A DNA stretch of 34,736 bases from Pseudoalteromonas phenolica. GTDB taxonomy: Bacteria > Pseudomonadota > Gammaproteobacteria > Enterobacterales > Alteromonadaceae. Positions 1 through 8,582 of the stretch are shown piece after piece. The first letter of the stretch is position 1. Every line of letters starts with the position of its first letter. A program made the position numbers and the translations under genes. The notes under the pieces were generated by a model. That model saw only the letters and a list, made by a program, of their open reading frames with translations, searched no databases and had not been told where the DNA came from. The DNA lies in contig NZ_PPSW01000010.1 in the NCBI RefSeq assembly GCF_005876835.1, positions 1 to 34,736 on the forward strand, given 5' to 3'.

Positions 1-17
1 GCCGTTTTTATTGTTGA

Positions 18-1058
18 TTAACTTAGCTTTGATTCTGTTTCTTCACCACTACCTAGCATAGTCGCTAGCCACTGCCCTTGTTCGCTATTTTCTAAGGCAA
101 TTTTCACCACCATGGTTAATGGTACTGATAACAGCATTCCCACAGTCCCAAACAACCAGCCCCAGAAGATTAAAGAAAGGAACACAACTAAAGTAGATAA
201 ACCAAGCCCTTTACCCATATATCTAGGCTCTATAACGTTCCCCATAACCGTATTTATCGCCACATAACCAAGTGCAACAAAGCCACTGACAAGCGGACCT
301 TGGGTGATAAGTGCAATTAAAACCGCAGGCACTGCGGCAATAATAGAGCCGATATTAGGAATATAATTTAATAAGAACGCGACAACGCCCCATAAAACAA
401 AGTAGTCAACATCTAATATCCAAAGTAACAACGCAGCGCAAAAACCAGTTGCTAAAGACACCAAAGTTTTAATGGCCAAATAAGAGTTAATTGATTCTAA
501 AAATTTATCAATTTGTTTTTGTCTCATTTCAGGGTCATCTAAGGCCAAATGCACTTTCTTATTGATCATCGGTGCTTCGAATAACATAAACACCACTGTT
601 AAGATGATTAAAAAAATATTGGCCATGGCCGCACCAAACCCAGTCAGCATATTGGTAGCCATATCAATCATTTTACCCGGATCAAACAAGGCTATGAGCT
701 GTTGTTTGTCGATCAAAATATTGTACTGTGCGGCAGTATCAACCAGCCAAACAAAACGGGCCTGTAAATCTTCTCTATATTGTGGCAATTGCTTTGAAAA
801 ATCATTCAAAGATTGACCTACGAGGCCAGCTAAACTAGAGCCAACAGCCACTATCATTAACATGATAAGTAAGATAGCAATGCCTTTAGGTACTTTATAG
901 CGAGCAAAGAATCTTAGTAATGGATTACAGATGATGGCAATAAATGCAGCCAATATAAATGGTACAATGATATCTGTGGCCAGTTTTAGGCCTGCCAGCA
1001 CAATAAACAGTGACGCAATGATCACTAAGCTTTTACTTAAACCTTGAAGAGACGACAC
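18..1058 (-). CDS. AI-2E family transporter / PerM-YdiK-type permease
   Basis: A polytopic inner-membrane protein of 346 residues that fits the AI-2E transporter family (Pfam family of TqsA, PerM and YdiK). Two hydrophobic stretches fill roughly residues 8-45 and another lies at 58-80. A polar periplasmic-type loop with predicted helices follows at about 85-140, then a cluster of hydrophobic segments from about 145 to the end. The region around VDYFVLWGVVAFLLNYIPNI carries the family's conserved aromatic and NYIPxIG pattern. The start is an ATG preceded by GAAGGAAT at a good distance. The gene is divergent from the epimerase gene and appears to be the only minus-strand gene in this corner of the window. 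The transported substrate cannot be read from sequence: family members have been linked to autoinducer-2 export or to Na+/H+ antiport. Family assignment is firm and the specific role is unknown. Confidence 0.85.
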   Translation of the reverse strand: MSSLQGLSKSLVIIASLFIVLAGLKLATDIIVPFILAAFIAIICNPLLRFFARYKVPKGIAILLIMLMIVAVGSSLAGLVGQSLNDFSKQLPQYREDLQARFVWLVDTAAQYNILIDKQQLIALFDPGKMIDMATNMLTGFGAAMANIFLIILTVVFMLFEAPMINKKVHLALDDPEMRQKQIDKFLESINSYLAIKTLVSLATGFCAALLLWILDVDYFVLWGVVAFLLNYIPNIGSIIAAVPAVLIALITQGPLVSGFVALGYVAINTVMGNVIEPRYMGKGLGLSTLVVFLSLIFWGWLFGTVGMLLSVPLTMVVKIALENSEQGQWLATMLGSGEETESKLS

Positions 1059-1110
1059 ATAAATTCCTTCGAAAACAAGTTTACATTCATTCTACTTCAA
1101 CAATACTTAA

Positions 1111-1140
1111 TTGATCCATCAATGATTTTTAACGTATAAA
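1111..1140 (+). promoter_or_regulatory. Candidate sigma-70 promoter of the epimerase gene
   Basis: TTGATC (1111-1116) and TATAAA (1135-1140) are separated by 18 nt. They would start transcription near 1147, leaving a short leader before the ATG at 1169. This is the best match in the divergent intergenic region, judged by eye only. Confidence 0.45.
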
Positions 1141-1168
1141 AACTAAATATAAGCGCTAAGGTTGTAGG

Positions 1169-2065
1169 ATGAAAATACTGATAACAGGTGCAACGGGGTT
1201 AATTGGCTCCGCACTTTGTAAATTGCTCGCTGACAAGCACGAACTGATAGCTTTAACTAGAAACATGAACAAAGCTAAAAGCACATTACCTAATTCAATC
1301 AAATTTATTGATAACCTTGAAGATTTAAATTTTGATGATTTGGATGCTGTGATTAATCTTGCTGGAGAGCCCATCGCAGACAAGCGATGGAGCGCTCAAC
1401 AAAAGCAAAGAATTTTTCAAAGCCGTTTAGGTATTACCGAGCAGATCGTCACTAAAATAAATGCCAGTGATGCACCGCCTAAAGTGTTTATTTCTGGAAG
1501 TGCCATTGGTTTTTATGGTCGTCAACCTGCTGAGAATATTATCACTGAGTCATACTCGTCAACCTACCCTGAATTTAGCCATCAACTCTGTAAACAATGG
1601 GAAGAACTCGCACTACAGGCACAGTCACCTGAAGTGAGAGTTTGCCTGCTACGAACAGGTATTGTACTTAGTAAACAAGGCGGTGCTTTGGACAAAATGC
1701 TCCCCCCTTTTAAGTTAGGATTGGGTGGTAAAATGGCATCAGGTAAACAAATGATGTCTTGGATCCATATCGATGACATGATCAACTCCATCGTATTCTT
1801 ACTTGATGCGCCAAATGCCCATGGTGCGTTTCACCTGACAGCCCCTGAGCCTGTTAGTAATACTAATTTTAGTCAAATACTCGCAAAAAACTTAAAACGC
1901 CCAGCTTTGTTTCCTATGCCAGAATTCATTTTGAAACTGCTCTTTGGCGAAATGTCTGACCTATTAATATATGGGCAAAATGTCATCCCTGAAAAGCTCG
2001 AACAGCAAGGTTTTAAATTCAAGTTTAAAACACTTGATGCTGCGCTGAATGAGATTTTGAATTGA
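1169..2065 (+). CDS. TIGR01777 family epimerase (YfcH-like SDR protein)
   Basis: A 298-residue extended short-chain dehydrogenase/epimerase-like protein, the same length as E. coli YfcH (about 297). The N-terminal Rossmann fold shows GATGLIGSAL at residues 7-16, the dinucleotide-binding glycine motif. INLAGEPIA follows near residue 62, with the SGSAIGFYG segment where the catalytic Ser/Tyr region sits. The C-terminal 50 residues (PMPEFILKLLFGEMSD onward) look like the small DUF1731 domain typical of this family. The physiological substrate of the family is not established, so only 'NAD(P)-dependent sugar-epimerase-like' is justified. It is transcribed alone, with an upstream candidate promoter and a strong hairpin terminator after the stop. 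The start is the first ATG, preceded by AAGG and AGG. Confidence 0.88.
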   Translation: MKILITGATGLIGSALCKLLADKHELIALTRNMNKAKSTLPNSIKFIDNLEDLNFDDLDAVINLAGEPIADKRWSAQQKQRIFQSRLGITEQIVTKINASDAPPKVFISGSAIGFYGRQPAENIITESYSSTYPEFSHQLCKQWEELALQAQSPEVRVCLLRTGIVLSKQGGALDKMLPPFKLGLGGKMASGKQMMSWIHIDDMINSIVFLLDAPNAHGAFHLTAPEPVSNTNFSQILAKNLKRPALFPMPEFILKLLFGEMSDLLIYGQNVIPEKLEQQGFKFKFKTLDAALNEILN

Positions 2066-2110
2066 CCTCAATCTGTGACCTAGTTTTTTCTAGACATAAT
2101 ATTGAAAGCA

Positions 2111-2147
2111 TATAAAAAGACCACGCAATTGCGTGGTTTTTTTATAA
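2111..2147. terminator. Bidirectional intrinsic terminator between convergent genes
   Basis: A CCACGC-AATT-GCGTGG hairpin (2121-2136) is flanked by an A-rich tract on the left and T7 on the right. It can stop the epimerase transcript (+) and the DUF349 operon (-). Confidence 0.85.
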
Positions 2148-2160
2148 GAATTACTAGGTT

Positions 2161-4836
2161 CTAAAGAAGTTTAAGCAATCTTTCTGACTGTAATTCAGCA
2201 GTAGGCGTATTTGATAAGTATGCAGATAAATAATGGTCAAAATCTACGTTTTGACCTTGCAATTTATCATCTAACATAGCAACTTGTTCTGCCATGCGCT
2301 CAGGGCTTGAGCTCTCATCATTCATTTTGTCTGATAAGATTTCAAGGCGTAAAATCAACTGCTCACTAGACAAATTCACACCGATTTTACTAATAAACTC
2401 AGCAGGGACCGAGCCACCATTTTCAAGCGCCACTTTTAGTGCATCGAATCTAGCGGTATTGGCAAGCTGCTCAAGCTCAACTAACTTCTGCTGCAATTCA
2501 GTAATGAACTTTTGAACTTGCTTTTTAACCATTGGCAGAAAATCAATTTCAGATAATTGAGAAATCAACTTTTTGATTTCAGCTTCGCTACCGTTTTCAG
2601 GCAACTCAGCTTTAATTTCATCAAATTGTTGCTGCTGCTCTGAGCTCAGTGCATCTTTCTCTGCTTTTTGAGATTCAAATTCCGCACTGCGTTTCGCAAA
2701 CACGGCATCGTTATGCTCTCTGAAAGCTTGCCATAACTGGTTTTCTTTCTTGTTGCCTGCAAAACCGATTGTTTGCCATTGCTTTTGTAACGATTTCAAT
2801 ACATCGCACGCTTGGGCTAAATCCTCAGCCGCAATTTGCTCAGCAGCTGTATCAACTAGGCCTTGCTTTAAATGAGCATTGTGTTCATGTTGTGAACGGA
2901 TCGCATCACCAATGAGTTTTGCCTGCGCTTTAAATGCATTATTCAGTGATTTATATACGTCACTGTCAACGCTGCCTGCTGCACGCCACTGTTTATTTAA
3001 CTTATTAAACTGGCTTTCATATTCACGCCAGTTAAACCCTTCAAGTGATGTGTCTGTTACCGCAAGTTCTGATATTTGATTAATCAAAGTTTCACGTGCT
3101 TGTTTTGCTTTTTCACGTTGTTGCTCTTGCTCAGCAAAGAAGGCACGACAAGGTGCAAATAGCAACTCAAGCTTTTCATCGAACTGCTTTGCTTGTAGCT
3201 TCTCTTCGTCAGTATCAACTCGGCCTAATTCATGCCATTGTGCACGCAACTTCTTAACTAACTCAGCACGTTGCTTGGGCGCTAAATCACAGTTTTCAAT
3301 ATGACTGTCTAAAGCGGTCAAAAGCTCAACACGCTTTGGCGCTGACGCATACTTCTGCCAATCACGAATATCATCTAACTGAGCAGAAATTTGCTCTCTA
3401 AGTGGTTCGAGCTGTGCTTGATTTGCTGCCGTTAAACGCTCGAAATGCTCAGTGAATCCTTTAAACACACCAAAAGCCACTTTACTTCGGCCTTGCTCAA
3501 CCAATCGTTGAACATCTTTGGCTTTACGTCTAGCTTGTTTAAGCTCATTTTGTTGCGCATCAAGTTGTTCAGCCATGGCTGCTTTAAACTGCTTGCTTAA
3601 CGCACTGAGCTTTGCTTTAGCTGGTTTTTTTAGAGTATTAGGTAATTGTTCAATAATGCCTTTCGCATTATTGTAAGCCGATTTTTGTGCATTTAATGTG
3701 TCATCAAGCTCACTCAACTCTGTTGTTGCCGTGATATTAGCAAGTGCTTCAAGTGCAGTTTGTGCGGCTTGATTTGCAACAACCAGCTCAGGTAACTGCT
3801 TTAATTGGCTTTCTAAATCTACAAGTGTATCTAAATGCTTAACAAGTACATCACTGTACGCACTTGATGTTATCTTGCTACGTAATTGACTGAGTTGAAT
3901 GTCTAATTCTGCCTGTTTTGAAACATCTAGTTGCTCAAGTGCATTTACCAAGGCTTGTTCAGCCAAATTCAATTGTGACTCAACTTCAGTAAGAAATGCC
4001 TGCTTTTCTCGCTTCGCCTGCTCAGCTTTTTCTAATGCTTCAAACTCCGCTTTTAAAGCAGCTAAATGTGAAGAAATACGTGCTTCTATTGCGCTGTACT
4101 TTTGCTCATTTTCTTTAACTGCTTCTTCGTCTAACCAAGACAATTCGAGGCCTTGCCACTGCTCAGTTAATATTTTGAATTGGTTGTTTACTTCTTTGTA
4201 ATCGTGCTTGTCTCTAAGCGCATTAAGCTTAGCTAAAATCATTTTGACTTGTGCAAGTACTTCAGCCGGTTTTTCTTTTGCCAGTTTTTGTTGCTCAAGA
4301 GCTTGCTCAAGTGCCGATTTCGCTTGGCCCTTCGCTGATTTCAATAACTGCTTTTGTAAGCCGTATTGCTCGACCAAAGGTAAAAGCAACAACTGCAGTT
4401 GTTCATCGTCTTGCTTAAAGCTCTGCTCTATGAGTTTAGGTTGAGCAAGACGCTTTAATAGTTTTACGCGAACTTCTAGGCTTGACTCAGAGAAAGCTAA
4501 CTTTTCTAGTACACGTTTCGATGCAAATCTATCGACATACTCTTGACGAATATTGCTATCAAGTTCACTTTTACCGTTTAATACTGCGCTGCTAATGTGT
4601 TGTTCTGCTAGATCTTTAAGCGCTTGATCTTGCTTGTAAGCTTGCCACCAAAGACTCAAGCTATTTAATTTGTTTAGCGCTTTTTGTCTGATTTCAGTCG
4701 AATTATCTTCTAATGCCATTGTCTTTAAAACATCGGCATCCTTGTCTTGCTCTAGCTTATTAAGCGCCTGAAGTCTTACTTCAGTTTTAGGGTGTTTCCA
4801 TTTTGGTGTAAAAAGGTGTTTAAAGATCATTTTCAC
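2161..4836 (-). CDS. DUF349 domain-containing protein, large helical/coiled-coil protein
   Basis: An 891-residue protein, almost entirely helical and rich in Gln, Glu, Lys, Ala and Leu. Residues about 15-150 resemble HEAT-like repeats (EVRLQALNKL, EIRQKALNKL, EVRVKLLKRL). The remainder contains several DUF349 units, recognisable by the recurring L-x-x-x-W-x-x-x-G pattern: LRAQWHELGRVD, LNKQWRAAGSVD and LQKQWQTIGFAG. No signal peptide or membrane segment is seen, so it is probably cytoplasmic. The function of DUF349 proteins is not established. The frame opens with GTG at 4836 and has ATG two codons later at 4830. Both overlap the end of yeaC by 11-17 nt, so translational coupling is likely. 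It is the last gene of a three-gene operon. Codon usage looks ordinary for the window. Confidence 0.82.
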   Translation of the reverse strand: MKMIFKHLFTPKWKHPKTEVRLQALNKLEQDKDADVLKTMALEDNSTEIRQKALNKLNSLSLWWQAYKQDQALKDLAEQHISSAVLNGKSELDSNIRQEYVDRFASKRVLEKLAFSESSLEVRVKLLKRLAQPKLIEQSFKQDDEQLQLLLLPLVEQYGLQKQLLKSAKGQAKSALEQALEQQKLAKEKPAEVLAQVKMILAKLNALRDKHDYKEVNNQFKILTEQWQGLELSWLDEEAVKENEQKYSAIEARISSHLAALKAEFEALEKAEQAKREKQAFLTEVESQLNLAEQALVNALEQLDVSKQAELDIQLSQLRSKITSSAYSDVLVKHLDTLVDLESQLKQLPELVVANQAAQTALEALANITATTELSELDDTLNAQKSAYNNAKGIIEQLPNTLKKPAKAKLSALSKQFKAAMAEQLDAQQNELKQARRKAKDVQRLVEQGRSKVAFGVFKGFTEHFERLTAANQAQLEPLREQISAQLDDIRDWQKYASAPKRVELLTALDSHIENCDLAPKQRAELVKKLRAQWHELGRVDTDEEKLQAKQFDEKLELLFAPCRAFFAEQEQQREKAKQARETLINQISELAVTDTSLEGFNWREYESQFNKLNKQWRAAGSVDSDVYKSLNNAFKAQAKLIGDAIRSQHEHNAHLKQGLVDTAAEQIAAEDLAQACDVLKSLQKQWQTIGFAGNKKENQLWQAFREHNDAVFAKRSAEFESQKAEKDALSSEQQQQFDEIKAELPENGSEAEIKKLISQLSEIDFLPMVKKQVQKFITELQQKLVELEQLANTARFDALKVALENGGSVPAEFISKIGVNLSSEQLILRLEILSDKMNDESSSPERMAEQVAMLDDKLQGQNVDFDHYLSAYLSNTPTAELQSERLLKLL

Positions 4837-5101
4837 TGAACCTAGCTATTTCATTTTCTTTTTTAAATTCTTGTTGTAGTTCTCTTTTTGACTTTTGTAC
4901 CATTTCACCTTCTGCGTTGATGGTGAATTGCTCGTTAGTCTTGGCTACTTTAGCCTGATAAAGCATAACTAATTGCACTGTTTGCTCTTTTTGAGCTTCT
5001 GTCAGTGGAGTGCCATCTGGCCACTTACCTGTTGAGGCCCCATACTGCAAACGCTCAAATAATTCGGGTGTTAAATTATTTACTAAGCTGTCTATGTTCA
5101 T
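4820..5101 (-). CDS. yeaC: YeaC family protein (DUF1315)
   Basis: A small 93-residue protein that closely resembles E. coli YeaC. It has the N-terminal pattern LTPELFERLQ, the conserved GKWPDGTPLTEAQKE block at about residues 26-40, QLVMLYQAK, and EGEMVQKSKREL near residue 70. It has no membrane segment or metal site, and the family has no assigned function. Its ATG lies one base after the TGA of the zinc-ribbon gene, and its own end overlaps the start of the DUF349 gene. These three genes therefore form a tightly coupled operon. Confidence 0.85.
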   Translation of the reverse strand: MNIDSLVNNLTPELFERLQYGASTGKWPDGTPLTEAQKEQTVQLVMLYQAKVAKTNEQFTINAEGEMVQKSKRELQQEFKKENEIARFSENDL

Positions 5102-5102
5102 G

Positions 5103-5429
5103 TCACTTTTTCTTTTTTAAATACACTAAAATAATTCTGTTTACTAAATACCAGAAACAGCCAATTGCAATGGCACCTCTGGTTAACCACATTTCGATTG
5201 AATCGGGCGCTGGCTGGCGCGAATAAAGATATAAGAAACCGCCGAGGAAAAGGATCAATGCAAGAAAAGAGTGATTCATAAACATCTGTTGCTTTTTAAC
5301 TCTTTTACGTGCAGCAATTCGAGCTAATTGCTCTTCGCTGACTTCTCCGAGCTGAAGGTCACAGTGTGGACAAACCTTGTTTTTACTTGAAATAGACTCG
5401 TTACAACTTGGACAAGAAACTATTGCCAT
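5103..5429 (-). CDS. Zinc-ribbon membrane protein, hypothetical
   Basis: I choose the ATG at 5429, which gives 108 residues. It is preceded by AGGAG at 8 nt, whereas a frame opened at 5495 would translate through a transcription terminator. The product begins with a double-CXXC zinc ribbon (CPSC at residues 6-9, CPHC at 20-23). A basic helical linker follows (ARKRVKKQQ), then two hydrophobic segments at about 53-70 and 80-103, ending in a KKKK tail. This suggests a small inner-membrane protein with a cytoplasmic metal-binding head. The function is unknown. It heads the operon with yeaC and the DUF349 gene, with TGA-C-ATG spacing to yeaC. Confidence 0.75.
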   Translation of the reverse strand: MAIVSCPSCNESISSKNKVCPHCDLQLGEVSEEQLARIAARKRVKKQQMFMNHSFLALILFLGGFLYLYSRQPAPDSIEMWLTRGAIAIGCFWYLVNRIILVYLKKKK

Positions 5430-5450
5430 ATTTATGACTCCTGCTGATAC

Positions 5451-5478
5451 AAAAAAGGCGTCTCGAGGACGCCATTTT
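5451..5478 (-). terminator. Intrinsic terminator after the AGCS symporter gene
   Basis: GGCGTC (5457-5462), loop TCGAG, GACGCC (5468-5473). On the minus strand this is followed by T6 (5451-5456). It lies 22 nt before the zinc-ribbon start codon. Confidence 0.8.
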
Positions 5479-5527
5479 ACTCGTTTTTGTACCAAAAGTC
5501 TTTTACTAAGGTACGTTCAAAAACGAT

Positions 5528-7204
5528 TTATTTTTCGTTTGGATGCTCTTTATTGAACTTATCCCAGTATTCAGTGACTGACTCTTTCATTTCTTTGCGG
5601 AGTAAGAAAATACCGAATAAGTTGGGTAAGGTCATCACAACAATTGCAACTGCTGCTAGTTTCCAAACTAAAGTCGTGTCTGCAAATGATGCCCAGAAGA
5701 AGCCTGCAACATAAAATACACGGTAAGGCATCACTGATTTGCTACCAAGTAGATAAATCATTGCACGGTCGCCATAATAAGACCACGCAATTGCTGTCGA
5801 GAAAGCAAATAATAATAAGCCGATTGATACGATATATTTACCATTTTCACCAAAGAAACCTCGGCTGAATGCTTTAGTTGTTAGCTCAGCAGAATGTACT
5901 AAAGATTTACCGGTGATCATAATATCTTTGTCTACAGGCATACCATCTTTAATTTCAATCGTGCCCGTGTAAACGTGTTTTTCAGTTAAACCGAAGCGCA
6001 CATCTTCAGCAATTGAGCGAGAGTGAATAATGGTAAAGTCTTTCTCTACCGCTTTACCCTGTATTGAATGAAGTTCACCATTATAAAGCGCTACACCATG
6101 GTCTTTATGACCATTTAAATACTTATAAAGTGATTGGCGATTTTCTTCGTTATCTTCAGAATACTGGCCTTGTAAAATGACCATGGATGAACGTTCAAAT
6201 TGTGTTTCAAATTTTTCAGTCCATACACCAGAAGAAAGGATAACTAAGCCTGTCAAAGTACAGATGATGATGGTATCGATGAAAGGCTCAAGAATTGACA
6301 CCATCCCCTCAGATACTGGTTCATCTGCTTTCGCTGATGCGTGTGCAATTGGTGCAGAACCTTGACCTGCTTCGTTCGAGAATAAACCACGGTTTACACC
6401 ACGGTTGAAGGCATAAGCAAATGATGCGCCTAAGAAACCACCCGCTGCGGCAGAGCCTGAAAATGCGTCTGTGAACACAGCTGCAAATGAAGGAGCTATA
6501 TTTTCAATATTGTAGAAGATTACTGCCAATGCACCAATGATATATACCGCAGCCATCAGTGGCACAACACGAGAAGTGATTGCTGCAATGCGCTTAATTC
6601 CACCTAAAATAACAAGTGCAAGTAAGATAGATAGCACACCACCGGTATGCCAAGGCTCAAAACCAAAGGTGGATTCCATACCCTGAGCAATATTATTAAT
6701 TTGCGGCAAGCTACCTGTACCAAAAGAGCTAATGACAGTTGCGACAGCAAATAATACGGCTAACCACTTCATATTCAAACGACGATCCATGTAGTACATT
6801 GGGCCACCAGCCATCGTGCCATCATCTGTTTTAACACGATACTTGTGAGATAGGGTTACCTCTACAAATTTAGTCGTCATACCAAAAAATGCAGTCATCC
6901 ACATCCAAAATAGCGCTGCAGGACCACCAATTGAGATTGCCAGTGCCACACCACCTATATTACCAGTACCTACGGTGCCTGAAAGCGCAGTCGCAAGCGC
7001 TTGGAAGTGCGTTGTGTCACCTTCATGGCTTTTTTTATCAAACTTGCCGGTTACCACCTTACAAGCATGTTTGAAATATCTGATCTGTGGGAATTTAAGA
7101 TAAATGGTGAAGAATAAACCCACACCAAGTAATACGTATGGGAACCAAGCTGCTCCCCCCAACATGCCATCTAGAGAATCTAGAAACTGCCCAAATGCAT
7201 CCAT
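5528..7204 (-). CDS. Sodium:alanine/glycine symporter family (AGCS) transporter with central insertion
   Basis: A 558-residue inner-membrane Na+-coupled amino-acid carrier of the AGCS family. Diagnostic segments are [13 protein letters not shown] at about residues 75-87, [10 protein letters not shown] at 131-140, and the signature [19 protein letters not shown] at about 271-289. Hydrophobic segments typical of the family run along the chain. Usual members are about 450-480 residues. Here a hydrophilic stretch of about 105 residues (331 to about 435) interrupts the membrane region before the last segments ([19 protein letters not shown] onward), explaining the extra length. The ATG is preceded by GAGGATG. 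The actual substrate (Ala, Gly or another small amino acid) cannot be decided. It sits between two hairpins and is probably monocistronic. Confidence 0.88.
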   Translation of the reverse strand: MDAFGQFLDSLDGMLGGAAWFPYVLLGVGLFFTIYLKFPQIRYFKHACKVVTGKFDKKSHEGDTTHFQALATALSGTVGTGNIGGVALAISIGGPAALFWMWMTAFFGMTTKFVEVTLSHKYRVKTDDGTMAGGPMYYMDRRLNMKWLAVLFAVATVISSFGTGSLPQINNIAQGMESTFGFEPWHTGGVLSILLALVILGGIKRIAAITSRVVPLMAAVYIIGALAVIFYNIENIAPSFAAVFTDAFSGSAAAGGFLGASFAYAFNRGVNRGLFSNEAGQGSAPIAHASAKADEPVSEGMVSILEPFIDTIIICTLTGLVILSSGVWTEKFETQFERSSMVILQGQYSEDNEENRQSLYKYLNGHKDHGVALYNGELHSIQGKAVEKDFTIIHSRSIAEDVRFGLTEKHVYTGTIEIKDGMPVDKDIMITGKSLVHSAELTTKAFSRGFFGENGKYIVSIGLLLFAFSTAIAWSYYGDRAMIYLLGSKSVMPYRVFYVAGFFWASFADTTLVWKLAAVAIVVMTLPNLFGIFLLRKEMKESVTEYWDKFNKEHPNEK

Positions 7205-7230
7205 GGAACATCCTCATTATTGTTATACAT

Positions 7231-7258
7231 AAAAGGTAGCACCGTGGTGCTACCTTTT
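7231..7258 (-). terminator. Hairpin / weak intrinsic terminator after the M14 carboxypeptidase gene
   Basis: A perfect 13-bp inverted repeat, AAAAGGTAGCACC-GT-GGTGCTACCTTTT, lies just past the M14 stop. The minus-strand T run is only four long, so termination may be partial and allow read-through into the symporter gene. Confidence 0.6.
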
Positions 7259-7275
7259 GATTTTACTGTTGATTA

Positions 7276-8403
7276 TTATCTTAGTTTGTCTACAACCGAT
7301 ACAATTGCAGCAAGCGTATCTTGACCGAATTGATATGAACGTCTGTCAGACCAACCGTAATATGGGTCTGGTAGATTCGCATTATCTTTAAACGGCATTT
7401 CAATCGTGTAAGCCAACGCTTTAAACGCCTCACCCACAGCACAAGATGCAACCGTTAAGTTAGCTTCACCTGGCGCATCTTTTGGATAGCCAAACTCATC
7501 TTGGAACTCAGGTGTAATAGTAAGTAGTGCTGCTTTGAAGTCATTTTCTAATGACTCTAAACGCGTGTCATAACTTGGGATACCTTCACTACCAGCAACA
7601 AAGTTATAAGGTAATGCTTCATCACCATGAATATCTAAATACATATCTAGGCCTGCGTCATGCATCTTATTTAACACATGGAAAACCTCTGGTGATTTTT
7701 CAAGGCTCGGTTCAGCCCACTCGCGGTTAAGGTTAACACCTACTGCGTTTGTACGAAGGTGACCACGAACACTGCCATCAGGGTTCATATTTGGGACTAC
7801 ATAGAAAACAGCTTTTGAAAGTAATGCTGCTGCATGTGGGTCTTCGTCATCTAGAAGCTTGTGAAGTAAGCCCTCTACAAACCACTCTGCCATTGTCTCA
7901 CCCGGGTGCTGACGGGCAGTGATCCAAATTTTCTTTTTACCTTCTTCAGGTTCGCCAATCGTAAGCAAACTGATATCACGACCGTCTAGCGTTTCGCCAA
8001 GAGTTTCAATTTCACATGCATCATGGCTTTGCGCCCAATAGAGTAAGTCTAAATGACGCTCATAACTATAAGGAGCGAAATAAGCAAAATAGGTATGGCT
8101 CTGCTCAGGTTCGAAATCAATAGTAAGAGTACCGTTTTCGTATGCTGTAGGAACACGGAACCAAGTTTGGCGATCATATGATGCCACCGCTTGATAGTCA
8201 TCCCACCCTTCCGGATAAGCTGATTTTTCTAGACCACCAATTTGCATTTTATGTTGTAAAAATGGTGTGCTTTCTAAACGAAAATGAAACCACTGAAAAA
8301 ATTCAGATTCATTATCGTTGTTGATAGCTAGTTGAATATCGAGTGGCTCGTTGCTCGCAAGCACCTTGATATTACCACTGTCAAAATTACTGGTGATTTT
8401 CAT
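7276..8403 (-). CDS. M14 family zinc carboxypeptidase, bacterial cytosolic (CCP-like) type
   Basis: A 375-residue protein, the length typical of bacterial cytosolic carboxypeptidase homologues. An N-terminal beta-rich domain (about 1-115) precedes the M14 catalytic domain. Zinc ligands are visible: H166 and E169 in RQHPGET, and H259 in YLDIHGDE. NPDGSVRGHLRTN with R217 and the VNLNREW motif (N226/R227) supply substrate-carboxylate contacts. E335 in AYTIEMPF fits the catalytic glutamate. There is no signal peptide, which agrees with a cytosolic enzyme. The eukaryotic relatives trim tubulin, but the bacterial substrate is unknown. The ATG is preceded by AAGG at 6 nt. The gene is flanked by hairpins on both sides, so it is probably transcribed alone. 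Confidence 0.88.
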   Translation of the reverse strand: MKITSNFDSGNIKVLASNEPLDIQLAINNDNESEFFQWFHFRLESTPFLQHKMQIGGLEKSAYPEGWDDYQAVASYDRQTWFRVPTAYENGTLTIDFEPEQSHTYFAYFAPYSYERHLDLLYWAQSHDACEIETLGETLDGRDISLLTIGEPEEGKKKIWITARQHPGETMAEWFVEGLLHKLLDDEDPHAAALLSKAVFYVVPNMNPDGSVRGHLRTNAVGVNLNREWAEPSLEKSPEVFHVLNKMHDAGLDMYLDIHGDEALPYNFVAGSEGIPSYDTRLESLENDFKAALLTITPEFQDEFGYPKDAPGEANLTVASCAVGEAFKALAYTIEMPFKDNANLPDPYYGWSDRRSYQFGQDTLAAIVSVVDKLR

Positions 8404-8478
8404 CCGTAACCTTCTTTTTATAAATTAACGACGCAATAGTCGCAGACAAACATTAACTTTTTGTCTTTATCGTTTAGG

Positions 8479-8493
8479 AAGTGTAATTCACTT
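8479..8493. promoter_or_regulatory. Operator-like inverted repeat upstream of the M14 gene
   Basis: AAGTG-TAATT-CACTT is a short palindrome about 80 nt upstream of the carboxypeptidase start codon. No regulator can be named. Confidence 0.25.
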
Positions 8494-8540
8494 GTAAAAA
8501 TAATTTTTAAAGAGTATCACACCGATTTAAGTTCAAAAAC

Positions 8541-8569
8541 TAAAAAAGCCAGCTAAAGCTGGCTTTTTA
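8541..8569 (-). terminator. Intrinsic terminator of the GAPDH gene
   Basis: AGCCAGC (8547-8553), loop TAAA, GCTGGCT (8558-8564). On the minus strand it ends in T6. It begins 14 nt after the stop codon. Confidence 0.88.
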
Positions 8570-8582
8570 TTACTTTTCGCTA

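Noticed and set aside
5430..5495. Longer N-terminus for the zinc-ribbon protein
   Set aside because: It would run through a clear terminator hairpin and has no ribosome site, while the ATG at 5429 has AGGAG.
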